64,000 nucleotides of DNA, taken from assembly GCA_023957245.1 (NCBI GenBank), contig JAMLHJ010000002.1, positions 62,001 through 126,000 of the forward strand. The letters are read 5' to 3'. Both the position numbers and the translations under genes were made by a program. This stretch comes from Chitinophagales bacterium. GTDB lineage: Bacteria; Bacteroidota; Bacteroidia; Chitinophagales; JADIYW01. Shown in pieces: positions 54,521 through 63,878 of this stretch. The first letter of the stretch is position 1; every line of letters begins with the position of its first letter. Under the pieces are notes generated by a model. The model was not told the origin of the DNA. It saw only the letters and a list, made by a program, of their open reading frames with translations, and made no database searches.

Positions 54521-55782
54521 AACATACTCCTCCAATCATCAAGGCATTAAATGCGCCAGTTTTTAAACTTCCAGAGTCATATATCTTGTCCAATGATATT
54601 CAGGTCTGGGGATTCCATGATGACTCACAAGAGATTACAAGAATAGAAATAGTTTTGGATAGTGGGAAATGGGAGGAATCTGTTCCTGAGATGTCGCATG
54701 GTGTTGCCAAACTATTTAAAAGTGGGACAAATTCATTAAGTGCGTTTCAGATGTCTGCTTCTATTGATCATTTGGGTTCGACGATAAAGGCATATGCTGG
54801 ATATCATGGATTTACAATTGTGCTTTATACGCTGAGAAAAAATATTTTACCCTCATTAGAGTTGTTGAATGATTGCCTTCAAGATAATATTTTTCCAGAG
54901 AGTGAATTTGAAAATTATATCAGAAATACACTTTCCAAGTTGCTTATACAAGAAGAGAAAACGGAGTTCCTTGCAGAAAAAACGTTCCGAAATGCACTTT
55001 TTGGCCCTGTTCATCCTTATGGTTATAGCCCTGATAAGCAATGGATAGACCGTCTGACTCTTCAGGAAATTAAAGATTATTTTTTAAATCAAGTTCAAAA
55101 TAAGAAACCAACTATTTATATCTCAGGAAGCTATGACAATAATGAGATTCAAATATTAGAGCAGATATTCGGACAAAAAGAATACTCGGACTCTTCATCA
55201 GCTCGTCAACATATCGTTAAAAGTAGTTCTCAACAAATATTTGAAGTCTATAAAAGTGGAAGCGTACAATCATCATTAATAGTAGGAAAAAGGTCTATTA
55301 ATAAAACCCATCCTGATTTTGCTCGGCTTTCATTGACCAATGTTATTTTTGGAGGATATTTTGGTTCTAGGCTCATGTTGAATATTAGAGAAGAGAAAGG
55401 ATATACTTATGGGATATATTCAGCGTTACAGACTTATAGACATGATGCAAATATTTTTATTCAGACAGAAACTAGCAATGAGTATATTCGCCCATGTATT
55501 GAAGAAATCAAAATTGAAATCAATAAATTGCAACAGGAATTAATAAGTGATAGTGAATTAAGTCAAGCGAAAAATTATCTCTTAGGTAAATATCTGAGTA
55601 GGATGGATGGTGCATTTTCTCAAATGGAGACTTTTAAAAACTATCAGATTGAAGGCTTGAATATCCTTTCCTTTAATAACTTTGCAAAAACAATACAAGC
55701 AGTTACAAAGCAAGATATTATAGAGATGGCTCAAAAATATTTAGGCTTTGAAGATATGTATCAAGTGACTGCTGGAAGCTAA
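54511..55782 (+). CDS. M16 peptidase-family protein, non-catalytic subunit
   Basis: A 423-residue M16 homolog in which the zinc motif is lost: the expected HxxEH is replaced by SHGVAKLFKSGT. It retains the C-terminal substrate-binding features (IFGGYFGSRLMLNIREEKGYTYGIYSALQ). It overlaps the catalytic subunit gene by 10 bases, which supports co-translation. Such active/inactive pairs are the known arrangement of bacterial M16B proteases. Confidence 0.92.
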   Translation: MQIKHTPPIIKALNAPVFKLPESYILSNDIQVWGFHDDSQEITRIEIVLDSGKWEESVPEMSHGVAKLFKSGTNSLSAFQMSASIDHLGSTIKAYAGYHGFTIVLYTLRKNILPSLELLNDCLQDNIFPESEFENYIRNTLSKLLIQEEKTEFLAEKTFRNALFGPVHPYGYSPDKQWIDRLTLQEIKDYFLNQVQNKKPTIYISGSYDNNEIQILEQIFGQKEYSDSSSARQHIVKSSSQQIFEVYKSGSVQSSLIVGKRSINKTHPDFARLSLTNVIFGGYFGSRLMLNIREEKGYTYGIYSALQTYRHDANIFIQTETSNEYIRPCIEEIKIEINKLQQELISDSELSQAKNYLLGKYLSRMDGAFSQMETFKNYQIEGLNILSFNNFAKTIQAVTKQDIIEMAQKYLGFEDMYQVTAGS

Positions 55783-55792
55783 ATAAATTGTA

Positions 55793-57586
55793 ATGAAATA
55801 TATTTTTTATATACTGATTATTCTATTAGGTTGCCATGAAGCTGTTGCTCAAATAACAGCTCCTTATACAAGTAATGCGCCTGATTTAAAATGTGTCAAA
55901 AATGCAAGTTCCAATCAAATTTCTTTGCAATGGGATGCTCCCTCCAATAAAGGAGCTTGTTTTTTACAGTATGGTATTTATATGTCCAAAGATGATAAAG
56001 CAGGTCCTTATGTCAAAATAGATTCGATAGCATCCTCTTTTAGTGGAACAAAGATTATTGATCCTCAATACAATGGGATTGGTTATTTTTTTATAATAAA
56101 TGAACAGTCTTGCCCTAATGCTGGAAATACTCAAATCTTGACATCTGACACCTTGGATAATATTGTTCCTCATCCTGCCCCAACAATTCGTAAAGTGACT
56201 GTTGAAAATAATGTTCCAGTCTTGTATTGGCTACCTTCTTCCAATCCAGAAGTCAGTGCATACGGTATTTATAGTGTTACCAATAATTATAATACGCCAA
56301 TTGATACTGTCAACGGAAGGATTTCATCAAAATACTTGGACACACTCCATAATCCCACAGACTCTGTAGCTGTTTATAAGATGCGTTCTATTGAGTTCTG
56401 TGAAGATTCGGCAGGTCTTTTCAGTAATATCACTAGTGCTTATAATACGATGATGCTTACTAGTTCGGAAGAAGATTTATGTCGTAGAGCTGTAACACTA
56501 GAATGGAACGGTTATAACAATCAAAGTAATGGAGTATTGGGCTATAGAATTGATTATTCAACTGATGCTGGCAATACTTTTCAAGAAAAATCTACGCTGA
56601 AAGATACGATTAGAAAATTTGACTTTGTCGGCTTAACACCTAAAGTTTCTACTTGTATCCGTGTGGTAGCACTACTCCCCAATGGAGAGGAATCTTGGTC
56701 TAATATTATTTGTATTTATAGTCAAGGGGAAGTTCCTTCAGATCATCATTATATTCAAAATGTAACAGTGCTTTCTGATCATGTAGAAATTGAGTATATG
56801 GCTGATCCTAAAGCTGATATCGGAGAACTAGTATTAGAGAGAAGTTCGATGGGTGAGCAATTTTCTGTGCTTAACTCTGGTGTATCAGTTCAAGGAGGAG
56901 GAAGTGGCAAACCGTTCATTATTAAAGATTATAGTGGTTTGACTGGAAGGACTGCTTTGTATTATAAGGTAAGTATAAAAGATAATTGTTCTAATAAATT
57001 CAGCACATTACCTGTAAAAACAATTTTATTAAAAGGCAAAAATTTAGGTCTTGACAATGCTTTGGAATGGGATAGCACATTTATAGATAAGGATAAAATA
57101 ATTGAATATCAGCTGTATAGAATTATTGGAAATGATACAGTAAAAATCAATAGCCAAAATGCTCAAGGTGCTTTCGTAGATAAAGGGGTATATGCTAATG
57201 ACCAATTTTCGGAAGCTTGTTATTTTATTCAGGCAGAACATATCAATACGGATACATCAAGAGCGTCTATCTCATTTTTCTCAAATTCCAATACTGTTTG
57301 CCTTCAACCTATACCACAGGCTTTTGTTCCTAATGCTTTTGCTCCCAATGGGTACAATAAAATCTTTAAACCGATAATTGTTTTCGGTTCGCAAGAGAAT
57401 TATTCCTTAGAAGTATATAATCGCTCAGGAAAGAAGGTGTTTGAAAGTACTGATGCCAATATCGGATGGGATGGTAAAGTCAATGGTATTGTATCTGCTT
57501 TGGATAGTTATATCTATCATTTAAAATTTAAAGGGATGGATGGTAGAGATTATCAAAAATCTGGCTTTGTTGTATTAGTTCAATAA
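55793..57586 (+). CDS. Secreted FN3-rich protein with type IX (CHU-type) C-terminal sorting domain
   Basis: A 597-residue protein with a signal peptide (ILIILLGCHEAVAQ). The body is about 4-5 fibronectin-III-like segments (SNQISLQWDAPSNKGACF; RAVTLEWNGYNNQSNGVLGY; several Cys pairs). The last 90 residues are a gliding-motility-associated type B sorting domain (FVPNAFAPNGYNKIFKP, YSLEVYNRSGKKVFES, GWDGKVNG, SYIYHLKFKGMDG). It should be exported by Sec, then by the type IX system to the surface. It is followed by two envelope-protein genes that may help in its attachment. Confidence 0.88.
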   Translation: MKYIFYILIILLGCHEAVAQITAPYTSNAPDLKCVKNASSNQISLQWDAPSNKGACFLQYGIYMSKDDKAGPYVKIDSIASSFSGTKIIDPQYNGIGYFFIINEQSCPNAGNTQILTSDTLDNIVPHPAPTIRKVTVENNVPVLYWLPSSNPEVSAYGIYSVTNNYNTPIDTVNGRISSKYLDTLHNPTDSVAVYKMRSIEFCEDSAGLFSNITSAYNTMMLTSSEEDLCRRAVTLEWNGYNNQSNGVLGYRIDYSTDAGNTFQEKSTLKDTIRKFDFVGLTPKVSTCIRVVALLPNGEESWSNIICIYSQGEVPSDHHYIQNVTVLSDHVEIEYMADPKADIGELVLERSSMGEQFSVLNSGVSVQGGGSGKPFIIKDYSGLTGRTALYYKVSIKDNCSNKFSTLPVKTILLKGKNLGLDNALEWDSTFIDKDKIIEYQLYRIIGNDTVKINSQNAQGAFVDKGVYANDQFSEACYFIQAEHINTDTSRASISFFSNSNTVCLQPIPQAFVPNAFAPNGYNKIFKPIIVFGSQENYSLEVYNRSGKKVFESTDANIGWDGKVNGIVSALDSYIYHLKFKGMDGRDYQKSGFVVLVQ

Positions 57587-57593
57587 TGAGTAT

Positions 57594-58259
57594 ATGAAGA
57601 ATTTTAGAGAACTATTGGTTTTATTATTTTTGGGTTTTATTCAAATATCTATAGCATTAGCTCAATCTCCTTCAGATTCGATTGTAGAAAATAGTGAGAA
57701 ATTCATTTACAATAAAGACCATTTTGCTTATACTGATTTGCGATATGGTTATACCAAATTAGGGAGCAATTTTCATGTTGGAATGAATTATAAATATCGT
57801 TTCAATATCTTTAAAATAGGTTTTTCTCATACAGATAATTTTAGTAAGGTTATTGATAATGACAACCATCTAAATGATATTTCTTTTTTATATGGATGGT
57901 CATTTAGGAAAAGAAATTTTCTGTTTTCAGCAGCTTTTGGAGTGGGAGGCATCTGGGGAAATGCTATGACCAATAAGAAAAGATATGACTCTATCCCTTT
58001 TGAACCTCAAATTAAAGTGGGTACTGTTGGGATTCCTATAGAGCTTGTTTTCTCATTTACGCCTCCTCCTAAAATCAAAACATTTTCAAGCATAGGAGTG
58101 GCAGTGCTTGGCAATCTCAATAACCAAAAAGCTTATATTGGAATTGGACTCAATCTGGCATTTGGGAAAGTGTCTCCTAAGCTCACCGAAGCTGAAGAGA
58201 AAAACATAATAAAAGATTATTATGTTCCCAAAGAACGTAGGCAGAAGTGGTACGATTGA
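57594..58259 (+). CDS. Putative outer-membrane barrel protein
   Basis: A 221-residue protein with a signal peptide (LVLLFLGFIQISIALAQ) and alternating strands: FHVGMNYKYRFNIFKIGFSH, NFLFSAAFGVGGIWGN, TVGIPIELVFSFTPPPKI, AYIGIGLNLAFGK. It ends in a charged tail with no barrel-closing aromatic residue. No named family is recognised. It starts 8 bases after the type IX-sorted protein and is probably co-expressed with it; a PorP/SprF-like helper role is a guess only. Confidence 0.68.
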   Translation: MKNFRELLVLLFLGFIQISIALAQSPSDSIVENSEKFIYNKDHFAYTDLRYGYTKLGSNFHVGMNYKYRFNIFKIGFSHTDNFSKVIDNDNHLNDISFLYGWSFRKRNFLFSAAFGVGGIWGNAMTNKKRYDSIPFEPQIKVGTVGIPIELVFSFTPPPKIKTFSSIGVAVLGNLNNQKAYIGIGLNLAFGKVSPKLTEAEEKNIIKDYYVPKERRQKWYD

Positions 58260-58283
58260 TATAATGATTTGATATAGTTTTAA

Positions 58284-59294
58284 ATGATAAAAAATATTTT
58301 TTTTCTTATTGGAATAATACTCTTGACGGCTTGTAATCAACAAGAACAGAAACCCTCTTCAATCACGTCCAATTTGATGGACTCGACAGTAGCTTCTCTT
58401 TACCCATTCAATAATCAATGGATTGAATTGCAGAGTATGCAATATGTCAATAATAGCGATGGAAATAGGGATTTTAAATCAGATCAAAATTTTTCAGAAC
58501 CGCATTTGAAAACTATCTCTTATTCAAAATGGTGTGAGGGAGAATATTGTTATCAATTAGACGAGTTTAATACCCTTGAGAAAATACAATCTTCAGAAAG
58601 CTCCGAAATAGCAGATCCTAATGTATTGAATTATTTAATACCATTGGATAGTCAGATAATTGCTGTCAGTTCTTTACCTACAGAAAATATTTTTACTATT
58701 AAAGCTTATGATAGAGATATCAATGAGTTGTGGAATACCATCTTTGAAAGAAGTCGTAACGATTCCAATGGCGTTGTAATGAGTTATGCAAAAATTTTAG
58801 GCTATAACAATCATGTTTTAGCATATCACTCTTCCTTTCCTCAAATACGGAAATCTGGATATTTAGATTTGTCAGATGGAAGAAAAAAGCAAGCAGAAGA
58901 ACAATGGAATGCTTTGATTATTGATGAAGATTTTAAAACAATTTTAGGAGAAGTGATTCAAAATGTTGACCTTAGTTATGCTATCCGAATAGGAAATGAT
59001 ATTGACTCTCTGCCTAGTTCGATAAGTGGATTTACCCATGTTCAATCATTGTTGAATAAGAATAATATTTATCTAGGATTCTACTATGAGAAAAGTAATA
59101 TTGCAAAAATATTGGTACTAGACTATCATACTGGAAATACAATTTGGACAGCAGCCATTTCAAGTTCTAAGCCAATAGAAGATATTTACCTCTCCGTTTT
59201 TCAAAATTCATTGATATTGGAAACTGTATCCAATAGCAATAATGGATTGTATATTTATCGCACCAATGATGGTCAGATATTAGGCAAGTTTTGA
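58284..59294 (+). CDS. Lipoprotein of unknown function
   Basis: A 336-residue lipoprotein: signal FFLIGIILLTAC with lipobox Cys, then NQQEQKPSS. The mature part alternates hydrophobic strands with polar turns (YLIPLDSQIIAVSSLPTENIF, AKILVLDYHTGNTIWTAAI, GLYIYRTNDGQIL), compatible with a beta-propeller of the PQQ-like kind. It is the last gene of the 53270 group; its stop overlaps the end of the convergent YcxB-like gene by 15 bases. Confidence 0.75.
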   Translation: MIKNIFFLIGIILLTACNQQEQKPSSITSNLMDSTVASLYPFNNQWIELQSMQYVNNSDGNRDFKSDQNFSEPHLKTISYSKWCEGEYCYQLDEFNTLEKIQSSESSEIADPNVLNYLIPLDSQIIAVSSLPTENIFTIKAYDRDINELWNTIFERSRNDSNGVVMSYAKILGYNNHVLAYHSSFPQIRKSGYLDLSDGRKKQAEEQWNALIIDEDFKTILGEVIQNVDLSYAIRIGNDIDSLPSSISGFTHVQSLLNKNNIYLGFYYEKSNIAKILVLDYHTGNTIWTAAISSSKPIEDIYLSVFQNSLILETVSNSNNGLYIYRTNDGQILGKF

Positions 59295-59780
59295 GGAGCT
59301 AGTGATCCATTCTTTCAATTGTGAGCTTTGCTCTTTGGATAATAACTCTTTGGGAAAGTAGAAAAAAGATTGAGCTGTTCCATAAAAAAGCCATGCTTTA
59401 CGATGCTCAACTATCTTGTTTAATTGACTCCATGAAATAGATTTTTCAAAATTTGGATAAGCGATACTTATTCCAGATGCAGTAAATCCCATTTGGATTT
59501 CTTGTTGAAATAATACACTATCTTTTATCCGATGTCTTGCCATGCGCTTGATAAAGAATGGGAATGCCAAAACACCCAATACGTAGAACAATGCAAAGTA
59601 GGGGAATTGATGAAATTGCAATGGATTATAGCCAAAAAGATAGGCAACAATGAAGAAAAAACAGAAGATCCCACCCATTGTTAGCCACCTCATCCACCAT
59701 TTTTTATAAAATTGAAATATTGTCAATTCAATAAAAAGTTCTTTATTATATTTTACTGTATCTTTAATTTCGTTATTCAT
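59280..59780 (-). CDS. YcxB-like membrane protein
   Basis: A 166-residue protein with two hydrophobic segments (WLTMGGIFCFFFIVAYLFGY, FALFYVLGVLAFPFFI) after an N-terminal soluble strand. A C-terminal part follows with GISIAYPNFEKSISWSQLNKIVEHRKAWLFYG, the pattern of YcxB-like domains. Function is unknown. It is divergent from the TTG-started gene at 59809. Confidence 0.72.
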   Translation of the reverse strand: MNNEIKDTVKYNKELFIELTIFQFYKKWWMRWLTMGGIFCFFFIVAYLFGYNPLQFHQFPYFALFYVLGVLAFPFFIKRMARHRIKDSVLFQQEIQMGFTASGISIAYPNFEKSISWSQLNKIVEHRKAWLFYGTAQSFFYFPKELLSKEQSSQLKEWITSSSKLA

Positions 59781-59793
59781 CTATATCTGGATT

Positions 59794-59801
59794 CAAAATT
59801 A
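59794..59801 (-). promoter_or_regulatory. Putative -7 promoter box for the YcxB-like gene
   Basis: Minus strand TAATTTTG, 13 bases upstream of the ATG at 59780. Confidence 0.45.
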
Positions 59802-59808
59802 TTTCATC

Positions 59809-60675
59809 TTGGAAAATATTAACAAAGATATCATTGTAAAGGGGCGATACAATACTTGGGACACCAAAAAATGGTTGCTTATCTTAATTTTCATGTTGCT
59901 AACAGCTATTGGCATTTTTTTATTTAGTTCTATAGACCTTCAAAAGTATAGTTATTATCCATTGGGAGTTGCACTTTTGTTGTTGATTTATATCATTTAC
60001 TCAGTGATGTCTTTGGGAAGTTATACTGTTTCTCAAACGAGTATAATATGGAAGACATTGAGTGGTTCGATACATACAATTCAATTGGAAAATGTTGGAG
60101 ATATGGAGCTCAAATATTCCAAATCTGGCACTCCATATTGGATAGTGAAGAATAAAGAAGGAAAAAAAATCAAACAATTTAAACGTGTAACACCCATTCA
60201 AGCGAGTGGAGCTGCCATTTTATTTTTTAGATATAAAGATGTTTTACCTGAAATTGTATTAAATATTTGGAAACCTAATAACAAAGGGAAGCGAACTTAT
60301 GAAGAAGTAGATTATAAATTGAAGATTGATGGTACTTTGGCTATCAATACGAAAGGTTCTATTGTCCTATACGAAAATAAGTTGCTATTTATTCCTTCAA
60401 CACTTTCACAAACACTCAGTTCACCTGAAATTGCTCGTATTCAAAAAGCTGGATTTTATACTGAATTGACAAAATATCTTCCAGATTTTAACATAAAAAC
60501 GCATTCTTTGATTGAGGCTATTTTGGAAAGTAATCTTCCTACAGCTATCAGAGATTCTTATATTCAGAAATTAGTCAATGAAAATGGAGGGTTTATTTTT
60601 GTAGATATCACCAGGACTGGTAAACAGTGGCAGACGTATAACGAAGGAGTAGAGGTGATTATCGTCAGACCATAG
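59809..60675 (+). CDS. Membrane protein of unknown function
   Basis: A 288-residue protein with two adjacent membrane helices (LLILIFMLLTAIGIFLFSSID; YPLGVALLLLIYIIYSVMSL), followed by a PH-like strand domain (SYTVSQTSIIWKTLSGSIHTI) and a soluble C-terminus. The start is TTG at 59809; no earlier in-frame ATG was seen. The layout is similar to that of the divergent YcxB-like gene, which also has a helical hairpin before a strand-rich domain. No named family is recognised. Confidence 0.65.
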   Translation: MENINKDIIVKGRYNTWDTKKWLLILIFMLLTAIGIFLFSSIDLQKYSYYPLGVALLLLIYIIYSVMSLGSYTVSQTSIIWKTLSGSIHTIQLENVGDMELKYSKSGTPYWIVKNKEGKKIKQFKRVTPIQASGAAILFFRYKDVLPEIVLNIWKPNNKGKRTYEEVDYKLKIDGTLAINTKGSIVLYENKLLFIPSTLSQTLSSPEIARIQKAGFYTELTKYLPDFNIKTHSLIEAILESNLPTAIRDSYIQKLVNENGGFIFVDITRTGKQWQTYNEGVEVIIVRP

Positions 60676-61774
60676 TATTATCTATCTTACCCTTCAATTC
60701 TAATAATTGATTTTCCAATAAGCATTCGTTGTTTTCAGCAAGGAGAAAATGCTGAGTTTGATGTAAAGAAGATATAGCTTGAGGGAGATTTAGTGCAGAT
60801 TGCTTTTGCATAACAGCAAGATTCTTCTGTGCCAATGATTCTGCTAAATAAATTTGTTCGGTCTGTCCAGGGGTAGGAATAAAAATAACTTTTTTACCAA
60901 GTAATGATAAATCCATAATGGTGCTATAACCTGAACGGCATATTACGCAATGTGCATTTTTTAATAGAAGGAGCAAATCCTCTCCATGCAGATAATTAAT
61001 GATTTTCACATTGCCTACTTGCTCTTCATTACCATCTTTCACGACTCCTCTCACTAGTATGGTAGGCTTGTCATAAGATTTCAATTGTTCAATAATTTTA
61101 CTTTCTAGGAAAGTCCGTTGAGGTTCGGGACCAGAAAGTACTACTACAATATTTTCTCCATCTATACTTTTCTCTAATTTAAATTTTGCAAATCTACTTT
61201 GAGGACCAATAAATTTGACAGGAATACCAGTATCTACCCCGTGCGATAGTCTGCCAGTAAAATTATCGGTATCTGGAAAATCAGGTACCCATATTTCAGT
61301 AAAGTTTTTCAAATATTTTTTATGCCAGATTAAAATCACATTTTTCCCCCATTGAAATCCTTTGGGTGGTAGCACTTGAAGTTGATGACCTACAAATATG
61401 GAAGGGATTTTGGGAGAATATACCCCATATCGATTGTCAGAAATTATTGCGTCAATATGGAAATCGTCAACTATTTGTGCAATTGCATTTTGTTCATCTT
61501 TAATAGCTTGGATAATCATAGGAGCTTTAAAGACCGTTTTCCATGCACCGCCCCACCCAGCAGGATATTCTATATTGTATGGAGGCAATTCTATTTTTTT
61601 TAAATCAGGGAAAGTCTCAGCTAGAAAAGTTAGAGGTGCACCATCTCCTGCAATGATGACTTCTGCTTTGTGTTCTAATAATCTTTCTATGACAGGAGTC
61701 ATACGTGTGGCATGACCCAATCCCCAATTGAGGATAGCAACTAAAATCTTTTTGCCTTTGAAAAGCTCTTGCAT
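60665..61774 (-). CDS. MurG-like glycosyltransferase
   Basis: A 369-residue GT-B fold transferase of the MurG/GT28 type. N-terminal glycine-rich ILNWGLGHATRMTPVIERLL and AEVIIAGDGAPLTFL; C-terminal IVVVLSGPEPQRTFLESKII, NYLHGEDLLLLLKNAHCVIC and RSGYSTIMDLSLLGKKVIFIPTPGQTEQ, which forms the nucleotide-sugar site. It is not murG itself, since there are no peptidoglycan genes nearby and the acceptor part differs. The stop overlaps the convergent gene by 11 bases. Confidence 0.85.
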   Translation of the reverse strand: MQELFKGKKILVAILNWGLGHATRMTPVIERLLEHKAEVIIAGDGAPLTFLAETFPDLKKIELPPYNIEYPAGWGGAWKTVFKAPMIIQAIKDEQNAIAQIVDDFHIDAIISDNRYGVYSPKIPSIFVGHQLQVLPPKGFQWGKNVILIWHKKYLKNFTEIWVPDFPDTDNFTGRLSHGVDTGIPVKFIGPQSRFAKFKLEKSIDGENIVVVLSGPEPQRTFLESKIIEQLKSYDKPTILVRGVVKDGNEEQVGNVKIINYLHGEDLLLLLKNAHCVICRSGYSTIMDLSLLGKKVIFIPTPGQTEQIYLAESLAQKNLAVMQKQSALNLPQAISSLHQTQHFLLAENNECLLENQLLELKGKIDNTMV

Positions 61775-61827
61775 TTGTTAAAAGTAATCAAGCCAACACA
61801 ATTTTTTGTAATTTCATTATCAATTCA

Positions 61828-61998
61828 ATGAAAATGAAACGAAGAACTCTCTTTTTTTTAGTATTTGTTTGTGTAATAGCATCGTCAATATCTTGTAAAG
61901 CTTCCAAAAAATGTGGATGTCCTACATTTGGTCAAAAGGAAAATGCTCAATTGAATGTGATGTCTAGTCATACTCCTCAAGAGAATTTGAGATATTAA
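61828..61998 (+). CDS. Very small lipoprotein with Cys-rich head
   Basis: A 56-residue protein: signal peptide RTLFFLVFVCVIASSISC with lipobox Cys23, then KASKKCGCPTFGQKENAQL and a polar tail. The CKASKKCGCP head resembles the head of the lipoprotein at 33458-33670. The frame has a clean ATG and stop and the signal is convincing despite its size. It overlaps the 3' end of the EamA gene by 4 bases (convergent). Confidence 0.7.
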   Translation: MKMKRRTLFFLVFVCVIASSISCKASKKCGCPTFGQKENAQLNVMSSHTPQENLRY

Positions 61999-62891
61999 AT
62001 CTCTTCCACTTTTTTATTTGCAACTATTACTCCAATGAGTATCACTGCAAATCCTGTCACTTGCTGAATATTGAGTTGTTCTTTTAAGAATATCATACCT
62101 ATCAATATGGCAAAAAAAGGAATTAAGTATGTGGTAAATGATGCAAATAAAGCACTAGTTCGCTGCACCATCCAGTTGAAGAAGAACATGGCAATGGCTG
62201 TTCCGAAAGTTCCTAATATCAATAAATATTTGAGTTTTTCTTGAGCCAAATCTTCAGTCATAATCCTATTGAACGTGCCATTATTTAACAAATAAACTCC
62301 TGCAATCGGTCCTATAAATAAAAATCCTAAAATAGATATTTGAATTGGATGGATATCATATTGCATGACTTTGGATTTCAGAATATTTCCCGACATACCA
62401 TAACAACTTGAAGCAAGGACAACCAAAAGAGAATATTTGGCTTCAAATTTCAATTCGACATCGCCTGTATAGAGGATGATAGTTATTGCTCCTACAATGC
62501 CGATGACCACCCCAACAAGTTGACGCCATTTTGCAGGAACACCAAATATCAATACACCAAATATCAAAGCAAATAAAGGTGTTGTTGTGTTCAATATCCC
62601 AGCTACTGATGTACTGATATGTTGTTGAGCATAAGAAAAAAGCATTGGAGGTACTCCACTGCCCAATATCCCAGCAATTGCTGTATATAAGAATACTTTT
62701 GCTGGCATTTTTTTATGAAAGAAAATAAGAAAAGGGAATAGTGTACAAAAAGCTATAAATACTCTTAGTGCACCTACTTCTACTGGGCTAAAAGCTTCCA
62801 ATCCTTTTTTCATGAAAAAGAATGAAAACCCCCACATCATAGAAAGTCCAATCAATAACAGCCAATTAACGATGACCTTTCTTTGGTTCAT
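61995..62891 (-). CDS. EamA/DMT-family transporter
   Basis: About 298 residues with ten hydrophobic segments in two EamA repeats: LLLIGLSMMWGFSFFFMKKGLEAFSP and ISTSVAGILNTTTPLFALIFG in the first; SLLVVLASSCYGMSGNILK and ALFASFTTYLIPFFAILIGMIFLKE in the second. Such transporters usually export metabolites or amino acids. I chose ATG 62891, 7 bases after metF; the frame is open to 62942, but that start would overlap metF by 44 bases and add a basic extension. Confidence 0.87.
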   Translation of the reverse strand: MNQRKVIVNWLLLIGLSMMWGFSFFFMKKGLEAFSPVEVGALRVFIAFCTLFPFLIFFHKKMPAKVFLYTAIAGILGSGVPPMLFSYAQQHISTSVAGILNTTTPLFALIFGVLIFGVPAKWRQLVGVVIGIVGAITIILYTGDVELKFEAKYSLLVVLASSCYGMSGNILKSKVMQYDIHPIQISILGFLFIGPIAGVYLLNNGTFNRIMTEDLAQEKLKYLLILGTFGTAIAMFFFNWMVQRTSALFASFTTYLIPFFAILIGMIFLKEQLNIQQVTGFAVILIGVIVANKKVEEI

Positions 62892-62898
62892 TTCTTTG

Positions 62899-63855
62899 CT
62901 ATAAAATTTCTGAACAGACTTTTGAAACAACTTTTTGATCACTCATTGTATAAAAGTGAATACATGTCGCTCCATGTTCATATAACTCTTTTGTTTGACT
63001 GATACACCATTCTGTTCCTAGTTCTTTTACAGCTTGGTCGTCTTTACATTTTCTAGCTTCTTTAACTAAATCGTCTGGGAAGTCAATATAAAAATTACTA
63101 GGGATTCCTTTCAATTGCCCCATTTTTGTCAATGGTTTAATGCCAGGAATAATAGGTACATTGATGCCTAATGCTCTACAATCTTTTACAAATTTGAAAA
63201 ATGCTTGATTGTCAAAAAACATTTGTGTAACGATATAATCTCCTCCTGCATCTATTTTAGCTTTCAAAAACAATAAGTCTTCTTCATAATTTGCTGCCTC
63301 AAAATGCTTCTCTGGGTAACCAGCCACTCCAATACAAAAATCAGTTTTGGCACCATTCACCAATTCTTTGTCTAGATAAATTCCCTGATTCATATCTTTG
63401 ATTTGCTTCACCAAGTCCACCGCATAATGATGTCCATTAGGTTCAGGAACAAATACTTTATCCAAACGACGAGCATCTCCTCTTAATGCCAAAATATTAT
63501 GAATGCCTAAGAAATTCAAGTCTATCAATGCATTCTCAGTTTCTTGTTTGGAAAAACCTCCACAAATTAAATGAGGAACCGACTCAATATTATACTTATG
63601 CTGAATTGCTGAGCATATTCCTACTGTGCCAGGTCGCTTTCTTACAGCGATTTTTTCAAAATATCCACTAGGGGTTATTTTATATTCAAATTCTTCCCGA
63701 TGATAAGTAACATCAATAAAAGGAGGATTAAATTCTATCAATGGCTCCAAAATATTATATAGATGCTCAATGCTTTTCCCTTTTAGTGGAGGTAAAAGCT
63801 CAAAAGAGACAAGCTTATTCCCTTTGTTCTGCTCAATGATTTCTGTTACTTTCAT
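62899..63855 (-). CDS. metF: Methylenetetrahydrofolate reductase
   Basis: Flavoenzyme that reduces methylene-THF to methyl-THF for methionine synthesis. The 318 residues show VSFELLPPLKG near the start (the catalytic Glu of the SFExxPP motif), IDVTYHR, ILALRGDAR and FCIGVAGYPEKH. DYIVTQMFFDNQAFFKFVKDC and PGIKPLTKMGQL follow. The ATG at 63855 is preferred over 63891 because a -7 box lies between them. The C-terminus ATCIHFYTMS is slightly extended. It is the first gene of a two-gene unit with the EamA gene. Confidence 0.95.
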   Translation of the reverse strand: MKVTEIIEQNKGNKLVSFELLPPLKGKSIEHLYNILEPLIEFNPPFIDVTYHREEFEYKITPSGYFEKIAVRKRPGTVGICSAIQHKYNIESVPHLICGGFSKQETENALIDLNFLGIHNILALRGDARRLDKVFVPEPNGHHYAVDLVKQIKDMNQGIYLDKELVNGAKTDFCIGVAGYPEKHFEAANYEEDLLFLKAKIDAGGDYIVTQMFFDNQAFFKFVKDCRALGINVPIIPGIKPLTKMGQLKGIPSNFYIDFPDDLVKEARKCKDDQAVKELGTEWCISQTKELYEHGATCIHFYTMSDQKVVSKVCSEIL

Positions 63856-63870
63856 ATCTCGTTCAATATG

Positions 63871-63878
63871 CAAACATA
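63871..63878 (-). promoter_or_regulatory. Putative -7 promoter box for metF
   Basis: Minus strand TATGTTTG, 15 bases upstream of the ATG at 63855, supports the shorter metF start. No recognisable methionine riboswitch was seen in the 145 bases to the window edge. Confidence 0.5.
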
